DNA of 64,000 bases from Zoogloea sp. GTDB lineage: Bacteria; Pseudomonadota; Gammaproteobacteria; Burkholderiales; Rhodocyclaceae. Where the stretch lies: the NCBI RefSeq assembly GCF_028689785.1, contig NZ_JAQVCN010000010.1, positions 28,993-92,992 of the forward strand. The letters are read 5' to 3'. Below the pieces are notes generated by a model, which saw nothing but the letters and a program-made list of their open reading frames with translations, was not told where the DNA came from and made no database searches. Shown one piece after another: positions 40,526 to 50,555 of the stretch (positions are counted from its first letter, which is position 1; each line of letters starts with the position of its first letter). Both the position numbers and the translations under genes were made by a program.

Positions 40526-40993
40526 ATGTCCGAAACCGCAGAACAGCCCGTTTTCTCCATCGAAAAGCTTTACGTCAAGGATCTGTCTCTGGAAGTGCCG
40601 AACGCACCCCAGATCTACCTAGAGCGCGAAGCCCCCCAAATCGGTGTTCAGTTGCGCACCGAAGGCAACGCCGTTGATGAAGGCGTCTTCGAAGTGAAAC
40701 TGACCGTCACCGTGACGGCCAAGCTCGGTGAAGACAAGACTGTGTTCCTGGTTGAAGTTGCCCAGGCCGGCATCTTCCAGATCCGTAACGTGCCCCAGGA
40801 AGATCTGGAACCGATCATGATGATCGGTTGCGCGAACATCCTCTTCCCCTACGCCCGCGAAGCCGTTTCCGACGCCGTGGCCCGTGCTGGCTTCCAGCCG
40901 GTGATCCTGGCCCCCGTCAACTTCGAAGCGCTGTTCCAGCAGAACCGCCAACAGGCCTCCCAACAGCCCGCGGCCGATACGCCGATCCAATAA
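40526..40993 (+). CDS. secB: Protein-export chaperone SecB
   Basis: FSIEKLYVKDLSLEVPNAPQIYL, LFPYAREAVSDAVARAGFQPVILAPVNFEALF. Confidence 0.97.
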   Translation: MSETAEQPVFSIEKLYVKDLSLEVPNAPQIYLEREAPQIGVQLRTEGNAVDEGVFEVKLTVTVTAKLGEDKTVFLVEVAQAGIFQIRNVPQEDLEPIMMIGCANILFPYAREAVSDAVARAGFQPVILAPVNFEALFQQNRQQASQQPAADTPIQ

Positions 40994-41448
40994 TGACGCA
41001 GCGCCGCCGCCCCATCCTCGCGGCGCTGCTCGGCCTGCCGCTGGCTTTCGCAGCGGCAGGTGCAGCTGCCTCGGACTACCGTTCCCTCACCGAGCCGGCC
41101 ATTCTCTACGACGCCCCGTCGAAGCAAGGCAAACCCCTTTTCGTGATCCAGCGCTACACCCCCGTGGAAACGGTGGTGAACATCGATCGCTGGGTCAAGG
41201 TCCGCGAGCCAGCCGGCAGCCTGCTGTGGCTGGAACGCCGCCAGCTGTCCGACAAGCGCACGGTCATCATCACCGCGGCACGCGCCGACGTCCGTCAGAA
41301 GCCCGAAGCCAGCGCGCCCCTTGCCTTCGAGGCAATCAAGGACGTGGTTCTCGAACTATCGGACAAGCCCGCCGACGGCTGGGTCAAGGTCAAGCACCGG
41401 GACGGCACCAGCGGTTTCATCCGCGTCAATCAGGTCTGGGGACTCTAA
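40993..41448 (+). CDS. Exported SH3-domain protein
   Basis: Signal peptide; two SH3b-like repeats ([51 protein letters not shown]). Confidence 0.82.
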   Translation: MTQRRRPILAALLGLPLAFAAAGAAASDYRSLTEPAILYDAPSKQGKPLFVIQRYTPVETVVNIDRWVKVREPAGSLLWLERRQLSDKRTVIITAARADVRQKPEASAPLAFEAIKDVVLELSDKPADGWVKVKHRDGTSGFIRVNQVWGL

Positions 41449-41452
41449 GCAC

Positions 41453-42433
41453 ATGCGTATCGCGGTCTTTGGTGCCGGAGCCTGGGGCACGGCCCTGGCC
41501 ATTGCCTTCAGCCGTGGTCACGACGTCATCCTGTGGAGCCGAGAGTCTTCCGAGATTGCCGCCCTGCGCCAGGATGGCGAAAATCGCCGCTACCTGCCTG
41601 GCATTCCACTGCCCGCCACCCTGAGCTTCAGCGACGACCTGCAGCAGGCCGCCCAGGCCGACCTGCACCTCGTCGTCACCCCCCTGGCAGGCCTGCGCAG
41701 CACCGCCCGCGCCCTCCGCGCTGCCGCACCGGCAACGCCCCTGCTATGGGCCTGCAAGGGCCTGGAGGCCGGCACCGCCAAGCTGCCCCACCAGATCATT
41801 GAAGAAGAGCTCGGCGCCGAGGCCCCGTGTGGCGTGCTCACAGGGCCGAGCTTTGCTGCAGAAGTCGCCCAGGGCCTGCCTGCAGCCGTCACCATCGCCG
41901 CCCGCGACATCGCATTTGCGCGTCACTGGGTCCAGGCCCTGCACAACAACCGGCTGCGCCTCTACGCCAACGACGACCTCATCGGCGCCGAAGTAGGCGG
42001 CGCGGTCAAGAACGTCATGGCCATCGCGGCCGGTGTCGCCGACGGCATGGGCTTCGGGCTCAACGCCCGGGCCGCCCTGATCACCCGGGGGCTGGCCGAG
42101 ATCACACGCTTGGGCATGGCCCTGGGCGGTCGACGCGACACCTTCATGGGCCTGGCCGGGCTGGGCGACCTGGTGCTGACCTGTACCGGCGACCTCTCCC
42201 GCAACCGGCGCGTCGGCCTGCTGCTGGCCGAAGGCAAAACGCTCCCCGACATCCTCCAGACACTCGGCCACGTAGCCGAAGGCGTCAGCACCACCCGGGA
42301 AGTGGCTGCCCTGTCCGCCCATCTGGGTGTGGACATGCCCATCACGCAGGCGGTCGATGGTGTTCTGGCTGGCAAGCTATCAGCACGAGATGCCGTGGAA
42401 CAACTCCTCGCCCGCGACCCCAAGCAGGAATGA
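41453..42433 (+). CDS. gpsA: NAD(P)H-dependent glycerol-3-phosphate dehydrogenase
   Basis: [40 protein letters not shown]. Confidence 0.97.
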   Translation: MRIAVFGAGAWGTALAIAFSRGHDVILWSRESSEIAALRQDGENRRYLPGIPLPATLSFSDDLQQAAQADLHLVVTPLAGLRSTARALRAAAPATPLLWACKGLEAGTAKLPHQIIEEELGAEAPCGVLTGPSFAAEVAQGLPAAVTIAARDIAFARHWVQALHNNRLRLYANDDLIGAEVGGAVKNVMAIAAGVADGMGFGLNARAALITRGLAEITRLGMALGGRRDTFMGLAGLGDLVLTCTGDLSRNRRVGLLLAEGKTLPDILQTLGHVAEGVSTTREVAALSAHLGVDMPITQAVDGVLAGKLSARDAVEQLLARDPKQE

Positions 42434-42472
42434 TCGAGCGGGCCACACGGCCGCAGATCTGCTCAGGCGTTC

Positions 42473-42937
42473 TCAGGCCCCGCCTGCAAAACCACTCTGG
42501 CGCCACGCCTCATAAACCACCACCGCCGCGGCGTTCGACAGATTGAGGCTGCGATTGTCAGGCCGCATCGGAATGCGCAGGCGCTGTTCCCCGGCGAACT
42601 CGGCGTGCAGCTCCGGCGGTAAACCGCGGGACTCTGAACCAAAGACGAATACATCGCCCGGCACGAAGGCCACCTCGGCATAGCAGCGCCCTCCGTGGGA
42701 GGTCAGCGCAAAGATCCGCTGCCCCACAAAGCCGGCCCGGCAGCTGGCCCAGTCCTCATGCACGGTAACCACCGCCATGTCCCGGTAATCGAGGCCGGCG
42801 CGGACCAACTGCTTTTCTTCCAGCGTAAAGCCGAGGGGTTTGACAAGGTGCAGCCGCGCGCCCGAATTGGCACACATGCGCATGATGTTGCCGGTATTCG
42901 GGGGAATTTCCGGCTGATGGAGGACGACATGGAACAT
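42473..42937 (-). CDS. trmL: tRNA (cytidine(34)-2'-O)-methyltransferase TrmL
   Basis: VVLHQPEIPPNTGNIMRMCANSGARLHLVKPLGF; FGSESRGLP; LNLSNAAAVVVYEAWRQ. Confidence 0.95.
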   Translation of the reverse strand: MFHVVLHQPEIPPNTGNIMRMCANSGARLHLVKPLGFTLEEKQLVRAGLDYRDMAVVTVHEDWASCRAGFVGQRIFALTSHGGRCYAEVAFVPGDVFVFGSESRGLPPELHAEFAGEQRLRIPMRPDNRSLNLSNAAAVVVYEAWRQSGFAGGA

Positions 42938-42970
42938 GGGCGCGGATTGTGCCCGCCCCGCCCATCGGGA

Positions 42971-43681
42971 TCAACCCGGCCTTGGCGTACGTGCCAACAC
43001 ACGGTTCTCCACACTCACAGCCCCTGCCCCCTTCAGACTACGTGCCAGTTCGGCAAGGGTCGCACCCGTGGTCATCACGTCATCGACCACCACCACCCGC
43101 AGCCCCTCAACTCCTGCCGTCACCCGAAAGGCCCCACGCACATTGGCGGCCCGGGCTTTCCACGGCAACCCAGCCTGCGGCGCGGTATCCACATCACGCA
43201 CCACGCCATCCAGGACTACGGGCAAGCCCCAGCGCCGCGCCAAAGGCCGCGCCAGCTCAGCCGCCTGATTGAAGCCCCTGGTGCGCAGCCGCGCAGCATG
43301 CAATGGCATCGGAATAACCAGATCCGCCTCGGGCATCGGCTGGGCCGCCAGCAACTCGACAAACAGCCGACTCACCGACAAGCGATGCCCATATTTCAGG
43401 GCCTGGACAAGACGATCGAGGGGAAACCCATAATCAAGCACCGCGAACGTGCGATCAAAAAAAGGGGGATGGCTGAGGCAGGCCCCGCACACGCCCCCCG
43501 CCGGATGAGAGATCCCGCAGCTCGGACAACGTGCCAGCCCGCGCCCAGGCAGGGTCTGCAGGCAGTCCGCGCACAGCACGGCACTGCCGCACCCCGCGCC
43601 GCACGCAAAGCACTGCTGGGGGAAAAAGGCCTCCAGTACCGAGCCCACCCAAGGGCGCAATCCAAGCGCTTGATTTGACAA
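42971..43681 (-). CDS. comF: ComF-family phosphoribosyltransferase
   Basis: Four-Cys N-terminal zinc region; RGFNQAAELA; VVVVDDVMTTGATLAELA. Confidence 0.93.
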   Translation of the reverse strand: MSNQALGLRPWVGSVLEAFFPQQCFACGAGCGSAVLCADCLQTLPGRGLARCPSCGISHPAGGVCGACLSHPPFFDRTFAVLDYGFPLDRLVQALKYGHRLSVSRLFVELLAAQPMPEADLVIPMPLHAARLRTRGFNQAAELARPLARRWGLPVVLDGVVRDVDTAPQAGLPWKARAANVRGAFRVTAGVEGLRVVVVDDVMTTGATLAELARSLKGAGAVSVENRVLARTPRPG

Positions 43682-43753
43682 GTCCAGACCCCTTCAGGGA
43701 AACTTGAGAGCTTCGTAATTCAAAATTACAGCCTATAAAAAGGGTGCATCACC

Positions 43754-44743
43754 ATGACCGTCACCGTCGCCCACGCAGAGAACACGCCCACAGCCACCAA
43801 CGCCCCTGCACGCAAACGCTGGAGCGTGGCCGAAATCGAGGCCTTGTTTGCCCTGCCCTTCAACGATCTGGTGTTCCGTGCGCAACAAGTGCACCGGGCG
43901 CATTTCGACCCCAACGCCGTTCAGCGCTCCACCTTGCTGTCCATCAAGACAGGTGGGTGCTCTGAAGACTGCGGCTACTGCTCCCAGTCATCCCGCTACG
44001 ACACGGGCCTCGAGAAGGAAGCTCTGCTGCCCCTGAGCGAGGTGCTCGACAACGCCCGCGCGGCCAAAGCAAAGGGCGCATCGCGCTTCTGCATGGGCGC
44101 TGCCTGGCGCGGCCCGAAGGAAAAGGATCTCGCCCCGGTGCTCGACATGGTGCGCGAAGTAAAAGCCCTCGGCCTCGAAACCTGCGTTACCCTTGGCATG
44201 CTGAAGGACGGGCAGGCCGAGCAACTCAAAGACGCCGGCCTTGACTACTACAACCACAACATCGATACCTCGCCCGAATTCTACGGCCAGATCATCACCA
44301 CCCACACCCTGAAAGATCGCCTCGACACCCTGGAAAAGGTGCGCGACGCCGGCATCAACGTGTGCTGCGGCGGCATCGTCGGGCTCGGCGAGACCAAGAA
44401 GAGCCGCGCCGCCCTGCTAGCCGAGCTGGCCAACATGAACCCGCCGCCGGATTCCGTGCCCATCAACAACCTGGTGCAGGTGGAAGGCACGCCCCTCGAC
44501 AAAGCCGAGCCCATCGACCCCTTCGACTTCGTTCGCATGATCGCCGCCGCCCGGATCACCATGCCCGAGAGCTACGTGCGTCTGTCGGCCGGCCGCCAGG
44601 AACTCGGTGAAGGCATCCAGGCCCTGTGCTTCATGGCCGGTGCCAACTCCATCTTCTACGGCGAGCGCCTGCTGACCACCGACAACCCGGATGCCGACTC
44701 CGACGACGCGCTGTTCGCCCGTCTCGGACTCAAATCCGTCTGA
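43754..44743 (+). CDS. bioB: Biotin synthase
   Basis: [24 protein letters not shown] radical-SAM motif. Confidence 0.97.
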   Translation: MTVTVAHAENTPTATNAPARKRWSVAEIEALFALPFNDLVFRAQQVHRAHFDPNAVQRSTLLSIKTGGCSEDCGYCSQSSRYDTGLEKEALLPLSEVLDNARAAKAKGASRFCMGAAWRGPKEKDLAPVLDMVREVKALGLETCVTLGMLKDGQAEQLKDAGLDYYNHNIDTSPEFYGQIITTHTLKDRLDTLEKVRDAGINVCCGGIVGLGETKKSRAALLAELANMNPPPDSVPINNLVQVEGTPLDKAEPIDPFDFVRMIAAARITMPESYVRLSAGRQELGEGIQALCFMAGANSIFYGERLLTTDNPDADSDDALFARLGLKSV

Positions 44744-44759
44744 GGCCAGCCGGACCCCG

Positions 44760-45644
44760 ATGACTCTGCCGGACTTCCAGCTCGACCCACGCCTCGTGCG
44801 GCGTCGGGCCGAGCGGGCCGCTGCCGGTTACGCTTCGGTCGACACGCTGGCCCGGGAGATCTCCCGGCGCATGGGCGAGCGCCTCGACTACATCCGCATC
44901 GAGCCCAAGCGCATTCTCGACCTAGGCTGCGGCCCTGGCACCGACCTGGCTGCCTTTGCCGAACGCTACCCGGGCATCCCGCGGATCGCTGTCGACAGTG
45001 CCTCGACCATGCTCACCCAGGCCCGCGGCGAAAAAGGGCTGCTCCAGCGCCTGATGCGCTTCGGCAAACCTGCTGATCCCGAATTCGTCTGCGCAGACGC
45101 CGCCGCCCTGCCCCTAGCCCGCGCGTCAGTGTCGCTGGCTTGGTCCAATCTGATGCTCCAGTGGCTGCACGATCCGCTGCCGGCCCTCAAGGAGATTCAC
45201 CGGGTGCTGGAAGTAGGCGGCATGCTCATGTTCTCCACCCTCGGTCCGGACACCCTCAAGGAGCTCCGCGCCGCCCTGCCACCGTCGAACGCAGAACACC
45301 TGCACCGCTTCATCGACATGCACGATCTGGGCGACGCCCTGGTTGGCGCCGGCTTCTCCGATCCAGTGATGGACATGGAGATGCTCACCGTCACCTACAC
45401 CCGCCTGGACGACCTGTTCCACGACCTGCGCACCAGCGGCTCCACAAATGCCGCCCTTAGCCGCCCTCGTGGCCTCGTCGGCAAAGGCCACTGGGCCGCG
45501 CTCCGGGCCAACTACGAACAGCTGCGCCGGGACGGGCGCCTTCCGGCCACCGTCGAGGTGGTCTATGGCCACGCCTGGAAGGCCGCCCCCAAGGTCATGG
45601 ATGACGGCCGCGCCATCGTCCGCTTCGAACGCAAGCCGGCTTAG
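44760..45644 (+). CDS. bioC: Malonyl-ACP O-methyltransferase BioC
   Basis: ILDLGCGPGTDLAAFAERYPG; GMLMFSTLGPDTLKELR; directly downstream of bioB. Confidence 0.9.
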   Translation: MTLPDFQLDPRLVRRRAERAAAGYASVDTLAREISRRMGERLDYIRIEPKRILDLGCGPGTDLAAFAERYPGIPRIAVDSASTMLTQARGEKGLLQRLMRFGKPADPEFVCADAAALPLARASVSLAWSNLMLQWLHDPLPALKEIHRVLEVGGMLMFSTLGPDTLKELRAALPPSNAEHLHRFIDMHDLGDALVGAGFSDPVMDMEMLTVTYTRLDDLFHDLRTSGSTNAALSRPRGLVGKGHWAALRANYEQLRRDGRLPATVEVVYGHAWKAAPKVMDDGRAIVRFERKPA

Positions 45645-45653
45645 TCTTAGCAC

Positions 45654-46301
45654 ATGCCCCCGATCTGGCTCTTCGACCTGGACAACACGCTGCACAACGC
45701 CAGCCCGCACATCTTTCCGCACATCAACCGCAGCATGACCGCCTACCTCATGCGTCATCTGGATCTCGATGAGCGGGACGCCAACCGGCTGCGCGTGGAG
45801 TACTGGAAGCGTTACGGCGCCACCCTAACCGGCCTGATGCGCCACCACGGCACACCGCCGGAGCACTTCCTCCACCATACCCACCAGTTTCCCGATCTGA
45901 CGCGGATGGTGGTATTCGACAGTGCCGTGCGTCACCTCCTGCGCCGCCTCCCGGGCAAGAAGATCGTCTTCTCCAACGGTCCGCTGCGTTACGCCGAGTC
46001 CGTGCTGGACGTAATGGGCATACGCAAACTGTTTGCCGATGTGTATTCAGTCGAACAGATGCGCTTCCACCCCAAGCCCAAGCTTGCTGGCTTCCAGCAC
46101 CTGATCAAGGACCACCGGCTCAACCCCCAGCGCTGCATCCTCGTTGAAGACAGCGCCGAAAACCTGCGCACCGCCAAGCGTTTGGGCATGAAGACGGTGT
46201 GGATCAGCCGCAGCCTGCGCCAGCCCGATTTCGTGGATTGCCAATTGCCCTCCGTACTGGGGCTGGCTCGACACGCAATCAGGAGCATCACTTCGGGGTA
46301 A
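45654..46301 (+). CDS. HAD-superfamily pyrimidine 5'-nucleotidase-like hydrolase
   Basis: IWLFDLDNTLHNASPHIFPHIN; CILVEDSAENLRTAKRLGM. Confidence 0.88.
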   Translation: MPPIWLFDLDNTLHNASPHIFPHINRSMTAYLMRHLDLDERDANRLRVEYWKRYGATLTGLMRHHGTPPEHFLHHTHQFPDLTRMVVFDSAVRHLLRRLPGKKIVFSNGPLRYAESVLDVMGIRKLFADVYSVEQMRFHPKPKLAGFQHLIKDHRLNPQRCILVEDSAENLRTAKRLGMKTVWISRSLRQPDFVDCQLPSVLGLARHAIRSITSG

Positions 46302-46337
46302 AATGGCGGATTACGCTATCCAGACAGCGAGTCCGCC

Positions 46338-47414
46338 ATGCCCAACTCCAAGACTGAAAACCTGAACATTGCGGCCTTCGACCGCATGCCCTCGCCGGAC
46401 GAGATCACCGCCCGTCTGCCCCTCAGCGACACCGCCGCCAAGGTCGTGACCGAGGGCCGCCAGACCCTGCAGGCCATTCTCGACCACAAGGACCCACGGG
46501 TTTTCGTCGTGGTGGGCCCCTGCTCCATCCACGATCCGGTTGCCGGTATCGACTACGCCCGCCGCCTCAAGAAGCTGGCCGACGAAGTCTCCGATACTCT
46601 TGTTCTGGTGATGCGCGTGTATTTCGAGAAGCCCCGCACCTCCACTGGGTGGAAGGGCTACATCAACGATCCGTACATGGACGACTCCTTCCGCATCGAC
46701 GAAGGCATGGAGAAGGCTCGTCGCTTCCTGCTGGAAGTCAACGAAGTCGGCCTGCCCACCGGCACGGAAGCCCTCGACCCCATTGCACCCCAGTACTACG
46801 GTGACCTGATCGCCTGGACCGCCATCGGCGCCCGCACCTCCGAATCCCAGACCCACCGCGAGATGGCCTCCGGCCTGTCCACTCCGGTCGGGTTCAAGAA
46901 CGGCACCGACGGTTCCCTCGACGCCGCCGTCAATGGCATCCTGTCAGCCTCTCATCCCCATAGCTTCCTGGGTATCAACGGTCAGGGCCAGTCCTCCGTG
47001 ATCCGCACCCGCGGCAACGCCCACGGTCACGTGGTGCTGCGAGGTGGCGGCGGCCGCCCCAACTACGATACCGTCTCCGTCTCCCTGGCCGAAAAGGCGC
47101 TCAACAAGGCCAGGCTGCCGGCCAACATTGTCATCGACTGCTCCCACGCCAATTCATGGAAGAACCCGGAGTACCAGCCCCTGGTCATGCGTGACGTCGC
47201 CCACCAGATCCGCGAAGGCAATCGCTCCATCGTCGGCCTGATGATCGAAAGCAACATCGAGGCCGGCAACCAGCCCATCCCCGCCGACCTCTCCCAGCTG
47301 CGTTACGGCTGCTCCGTGACAGACGCCTGCGTTGACTGGAGCACCACCGAGGAGATGATCCGTAACACCCGCGACATCCTGCGGGACATCCTGCCGAAGC
47401 GGAGCGCGGCCTGA
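46338..47414 (+). CDS. aroG: Class I DAHP synthase
   Basis: VVVGPCSIHDP, RVYFEKPRTSTGWKGYINDP, DCSHANSWKNPEYQ. Confidence 0.96.
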   Translation: MPNSKTENLNIAAFDRMPSPDEITARLPLSDTAAKVVTEGRQTLQAILDHKDPRVFVVVGPCSIHDPVAGIDYARRLKKLADEVSDTLVLVMRVYFEKPRTSTGWKGYINDPYMDDSFRIDEGMEKARRFLLEVNEVGLPTGTEALDPIAPQYYGDLIAWTAIGARTSESQTHREMASGLSTPVGFKNGTDGSLDAAVNGILSASHPHSFLGINGQGQSSVIRTRGNAHGHVVLRGGGGRPNYDTVSVSLAEKALNKARLPANIVIDCSHANSWKNPEYQPLVMRDVAHQIREGNRSIVGLMIESNIEAGNQPIPADLSQLRYGCSVTDACVDWSTTEEMIRNTRDILRDILPKRSAA

Positions 47415-48244
47415 TGAATCTGGTAGTTCAGGGGCAGAAGGTCGAAACCCGCGCCCTGAAGGATCTCGCCACTTTGACCAGCTCGGAAGGCCTCGGCCGG
47501 CTCGGCAACAACGCCTTCCGGCTCATCGGCGCCCAACCCCACCCGGATCTCGAAGCCTACTGCGAGGCCCACGAGCTGGATTTCGCCTTCGTTCCCAACA
47601 ACCGCCACCTGAAGGATTTCCGCCTTTTCGTCACCGATATGGATTCGACGCTGATCAGCATCGAATGCATCGACGAGATCGCCGACATGCAGGGTCTCAA
47701 GCGCGAAGTGGCGGCAATCACCGAAGCCGCGATGCGTGGCGAACTGGACTTTCGTGAATCCCTCAGCCGACGAGTGGCCCTGCTTGAAGGCCTGCCCGAG
47801 GAAGCCCTGGCCCGGGTCTTTCAGGAACGCCTGCGCCTCAACCCTGGCGCTGAAACACTGATGGCTGGCCTCAAGCAGGCCGGCATCATAACCGTGCTGG
47901 TCTCCGGCGGCTTCACCTACTTCACCGAACGCCTGCAGAAGCAGCTCGGCTTTGACTATGCCGTCGCCAACCAGCTGGAAATCCGGGGCGGCAAACTCAC
48001 CGGCAAGGTCAAAGGGGATGTCATCGACGGCGAGGCCAAGCGCCATACTCTCCAGCTGGTGCGCAGGCACCACGGCTTTGCGCCTGAGAGCGTAATCGCC
48101 GCCGGCGACGGGGCCAACGACCTGCCGATGCTGTCCGAAGCCGGCATTGGTATCGCATACCACGCCAAGCCAGTGGTGCGCAAACAGGCAACCCATGCCA
48201 TCAGCCACGCCGGGCTGGACGGCATTCTCCGATTGTTCACCTGA
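47414..48244 (+). CDS. serB: Phosphoserine phosphatase
   Basis: VTDMDSTLISIECIDEIAD; VIAAGDGANDLPMLSEAGIGIAYHAKP; TGATG overlap with aroG. Confidence 0.96.
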   Translation: MNLVVQGQKVETRALKDLATLTSSEGLGRLGNNAFRLIGAQPHPDLEAYCEAHELDFAFVPNNRHLKDFRLFVTDMDSTLISIECIDEIADMQGLKREVAAITEAAMRGELDFRESLSRRVALLEGLPEEALARVFQERLRLNPGAETLMAGLKQAGIITVLVSGGFTYFTERLQKQLGFDYAVANQLEIRGGKLTGKVKGDVIDGEAKRHTLQLVRRHHGFAPESVIAAGDGANDLPMLSEAGIGIAYHAKPVVRKQATHAISHAGLDGILRLFT

Positions 48245-48457
48245 AAGAATCTGGTGCGACCGGCACGAGCGCTTGGCGTGGAAAAACCGAAGGGCCCTTT
48301 TATGGAGACTTGCCGACCGGTTCAGCCCATCTCCCGCGCGGTCTCTCCAACCTTGCTGCTCGCGTCCAGTGCAGTTTCATCCTAGCGACGCCGAAACAGA
48401 TTCACCGTGGCGCAATGCACATGCTGCATGACAGCATGAATAGATTTGTCGAAATTC

Positions 48458-48486
48458 TTTACACCCACTTCGGGCAAAGGTATATT
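48458..48486 (+). promoter_or_regulatory. Putative sigma-70 promoter of the NlpC/P60 gene
   Basis: TTTACA (48458-48463), N17, TATATT (48481-48486). Confidence 0.6.
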
Positions 48487-48492
48487 CGCGCG

Positions 48493-49029
48493 ATGCCTAT
48501 CAAGAAGACGATAATCGGCTTTTTTGTAGCGATCGCCTCCACTGGTGCGGTCCTCGCCTCCGAGCCCCAATACCGCGGCAACGACGAAGCGCCGCCCCCA
48601 TCGGTTTTCGAACGTTACACCGACTCCGTGCGCTCGCTGGTTGATCGCAGCCTCAACTTCCTTGGTGTTCCCTATCGCATGGGTGGCACCAGCCCGCTTA
48701 CCGGCTTTGACTGCAGCGGTTTTGTCGGCAAGGTCTTCGCCGACGCCTTGGGTTTCGGCATGCCGCGAACTGCGGCCGAGATGTCCCAGATGGGCGAGCA
48801 GGTCACTCTCAACGAGCTCAAGCCGGGTGATCTGGTGTTCTTCAACACCATGCGCCGCACCTTCTCCCACGTCGGCATCTACCTCGGCAACAACCAGTTT
48901 GTTCATGCCCCGTCCTCCGGCGGAGTAGTCCGTGTCGAAGACATGCGCATCGGCTACTGGGCTGCCCGCTATGACGGTGCCCGTCGCGTTCTGCCTGGCA
49001 CCCAGTCCCGGCAGTCTCAGACCAACTGA
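48493..49029 (+). CDS. NlpC/P60 (C40) family peptidase
   Basis: Signal peptide MPIKKTIIGFFVAIASTGAVLAS; GFDCSGFVGKVF, LKPGDLVFFNT, THVG-like SHVGIYLGNNQFVHAP. Confidence 0.93.
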   Translation: MPIKKTIIGFFVAIASTGAVLASEPQYRGNDEAPPPSVFERYTDSVRSLVDRSLNFLGVPYRMGGTSPLTGFDCSGFVGKVFADALGFGMPRTAAEMSQMGEQVTLNELKPGDLVFFNTMRRTFSHVGIYLGNNQFVHAPSSGGVVRVEDMRIGYWAARYDGARRVLPGTQSRQSQTN

Positions 49030-49047
49030 CCCGCTTCGTCGGGTCAG
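49026..49047 (+). terminator. Stem-loop overlapping the stop codon of the NlpC/P60 gene
   Basis: CTGACCCG-CTTCGT-CGGGTCAG perfect 8-bp stem; no clear U-tract. Confidence 0.35.
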
Positions 49048-49103
49048 CTCTCCCCGGCATATGCGGCGACCGAACACCAAGATCCCACGCTCCAAGAGAC
49101 GGC

Positions 49104-49808
49104 ATGATTCCCTGGCTGAGTGACCGCCCAGCCTTTCCGCCCCTTTCCCGCGCCCTCCGCGAACCCAACGGACTCCTCGCCGCGGGTGGCTCCCTCAGCC
49201 CCGAATGGCTGCTCGCCGCCTATCATCGCGGCATATTCCCGTGGTTCAACGACGGTGAGCCCATCCTGTGGTGGAGCCCGAACCCCCGCATGGTGGTTTT
49301 TCCCGGCGAGGTACGGATCACCCGCTCCCTGCACAAGACCCTCCGCAAGGGGAGTTACCAGGTCCGCCTCGATCATGACTTCGCTGGCGTCATCCGCGCC
49401 TGCGCAGCCCCCCGCGAGCCCGGAGGACGCACCTGGATCACACCGGATATCCAGTCGGCGTACATCCGCATGCACCAACTCGGCTACGCCCACAGCGTCG
49501 AGACCTACATCGATGACGAATTGGCCGGCGGGCTGTACGGGATGGCCCTGGGTCAGGCCTTTTTTGGCGAATCCATGTTCAGCCGGCGCACGGATGCATC
49601 GAAGATAGCCTTCGCCCACCTCACGCGCTTTCTTGAGCAACGCAATTTCCGCGTGCTAGATTGTCAAATGACCACGCGGCATCTGGCCTCTCTGGGCGGC
49701 CGGGAAATCGCCCGGGACGATTTTGCAAAGCTGCTGGATGCCTTTGCCAACATGGACTCACCGCCAGCACGCTGGCCCGAGGATGGCGCGACTCACCCCT
49801 GGACGTAG
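49104..49808 (+). CDS. aat: Leucyl/phenylalanyl-tRNA--protein transferase
   Basis: GLLAAGGSLSPEWLLAAYHRGIFPWF; GGLYGMALGQAFFGESMFSR. Confidence 0.97.
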   Translation: MIPWLSDRPAFPPLSRALREPNGLLAAGGSLSPEWLLAAYHRGIFPWFNDGEPILWWSPNPRMVVFPGEVRITRSLHKTLRKGSYQVRLDHDFAGVIRACAAPREPGGRTWITPDIQSAYIRMHQLGYAHSVETYIDDELAGGLYGMALGQAFFGESMFSRRTDASKIAFAHLTRFLEQRNFRVLDCQMTTRHLASLGGREIARDDFAKLLDAFANMDSPPARWPEDGATHPWT

Positions 49809-49814
49809 TGCCCG

Positions 49815-50555
49815 ATGCTCAAGGACTATCCCTACTCCCTGCTGCAGTTCTACGCCACAGCGCCTTACGCGTGCTCTTATCTGCCCGACCGCCAGGCGCG
49901 GTCGCAGGTTGCCACCCCCAGCCACCTCATAGATACACCGCTATACAGCGAGTTGGTGCATAGCGGATTCCGGCGCAGCGGCATCTTCTCCTATCGCCCT
50001 TACTGCGATGCCTGCCGCGCCTGCATTCCGGTGCGTATACCGGTCGCCGCCTTCCGCCCCAATCGCAGCCAGCGCCGCGCCTGGACGGCCTGCGGCCACC
50101 TCCAGCCCCGGGAAATGCCCCTCGAATTCATCGAGGAGCACTACCTGCTCTACCAGCGCTACCAGGCAAGCCGCCATGCCGGCGGCGGCATGGACCAAGA
50201 CAACCGGGAGCAGTACGCCCACTTCCTGCTACAGAGCCATGTAGACAGCCGCCTCATCGAGTTTCGCGAGAATGGCATCCTGCGCATGGTCAGCGTCATC
50301 GACTGCCTCACCGACGGGCTATCCAGCGTCTACACCTTTTACGAGCCCGAATCTTCAGGGCCCGGGCTAGGCACCTTTGGTGTGCTGTGGCAGATCGAAG
50401 TCTGCAGGGAGCTCAAGCTCCCCTACCTCTATCTCGGCTACTGGATCCGGGACAGCCGCAAGATGGCCTACAAAGCCCGCTTCAGGCCGCTCCAGGGGCG
50501 CATCGGCGGGCAGTGGCAAACCCTTACCGACACCGATATCGCCCAACTCGAATGA
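49815..50555 (+). CDS. bpt: Bpt-type aminoacyl-tRNA--protein transferase (ATE family)
   Basis: [56 protein letters not shown]. Confidence 0.96.
   Translation: MLKDYPYSLLQFYATAPYACSYLPDRQARSQVATPSHLIDTPLYSELVHSGFRRSGIFSYRPYCDACRACIPVRIPVAAFRPNRSQRRAWTACGHLQPREMPLEFIEEHYLLYQRYQASRHAGGGMDQDNREQYAHFLLQSHVDSRLIEFRENGILRMVSVIDCLTDGLSSVYTFYEPESSGPGLGTFGVLWQIEVCRELKLPYLYLGYWIRDSRKMAYKARFRPLQGRIGGQWQTLTDTDIAQLE

Noticed and set aside
42971-43681. comF as evidence of natural competence machinery
   Set aside because: ComF-family PRTases are widespread and no other competence genes are in the window.
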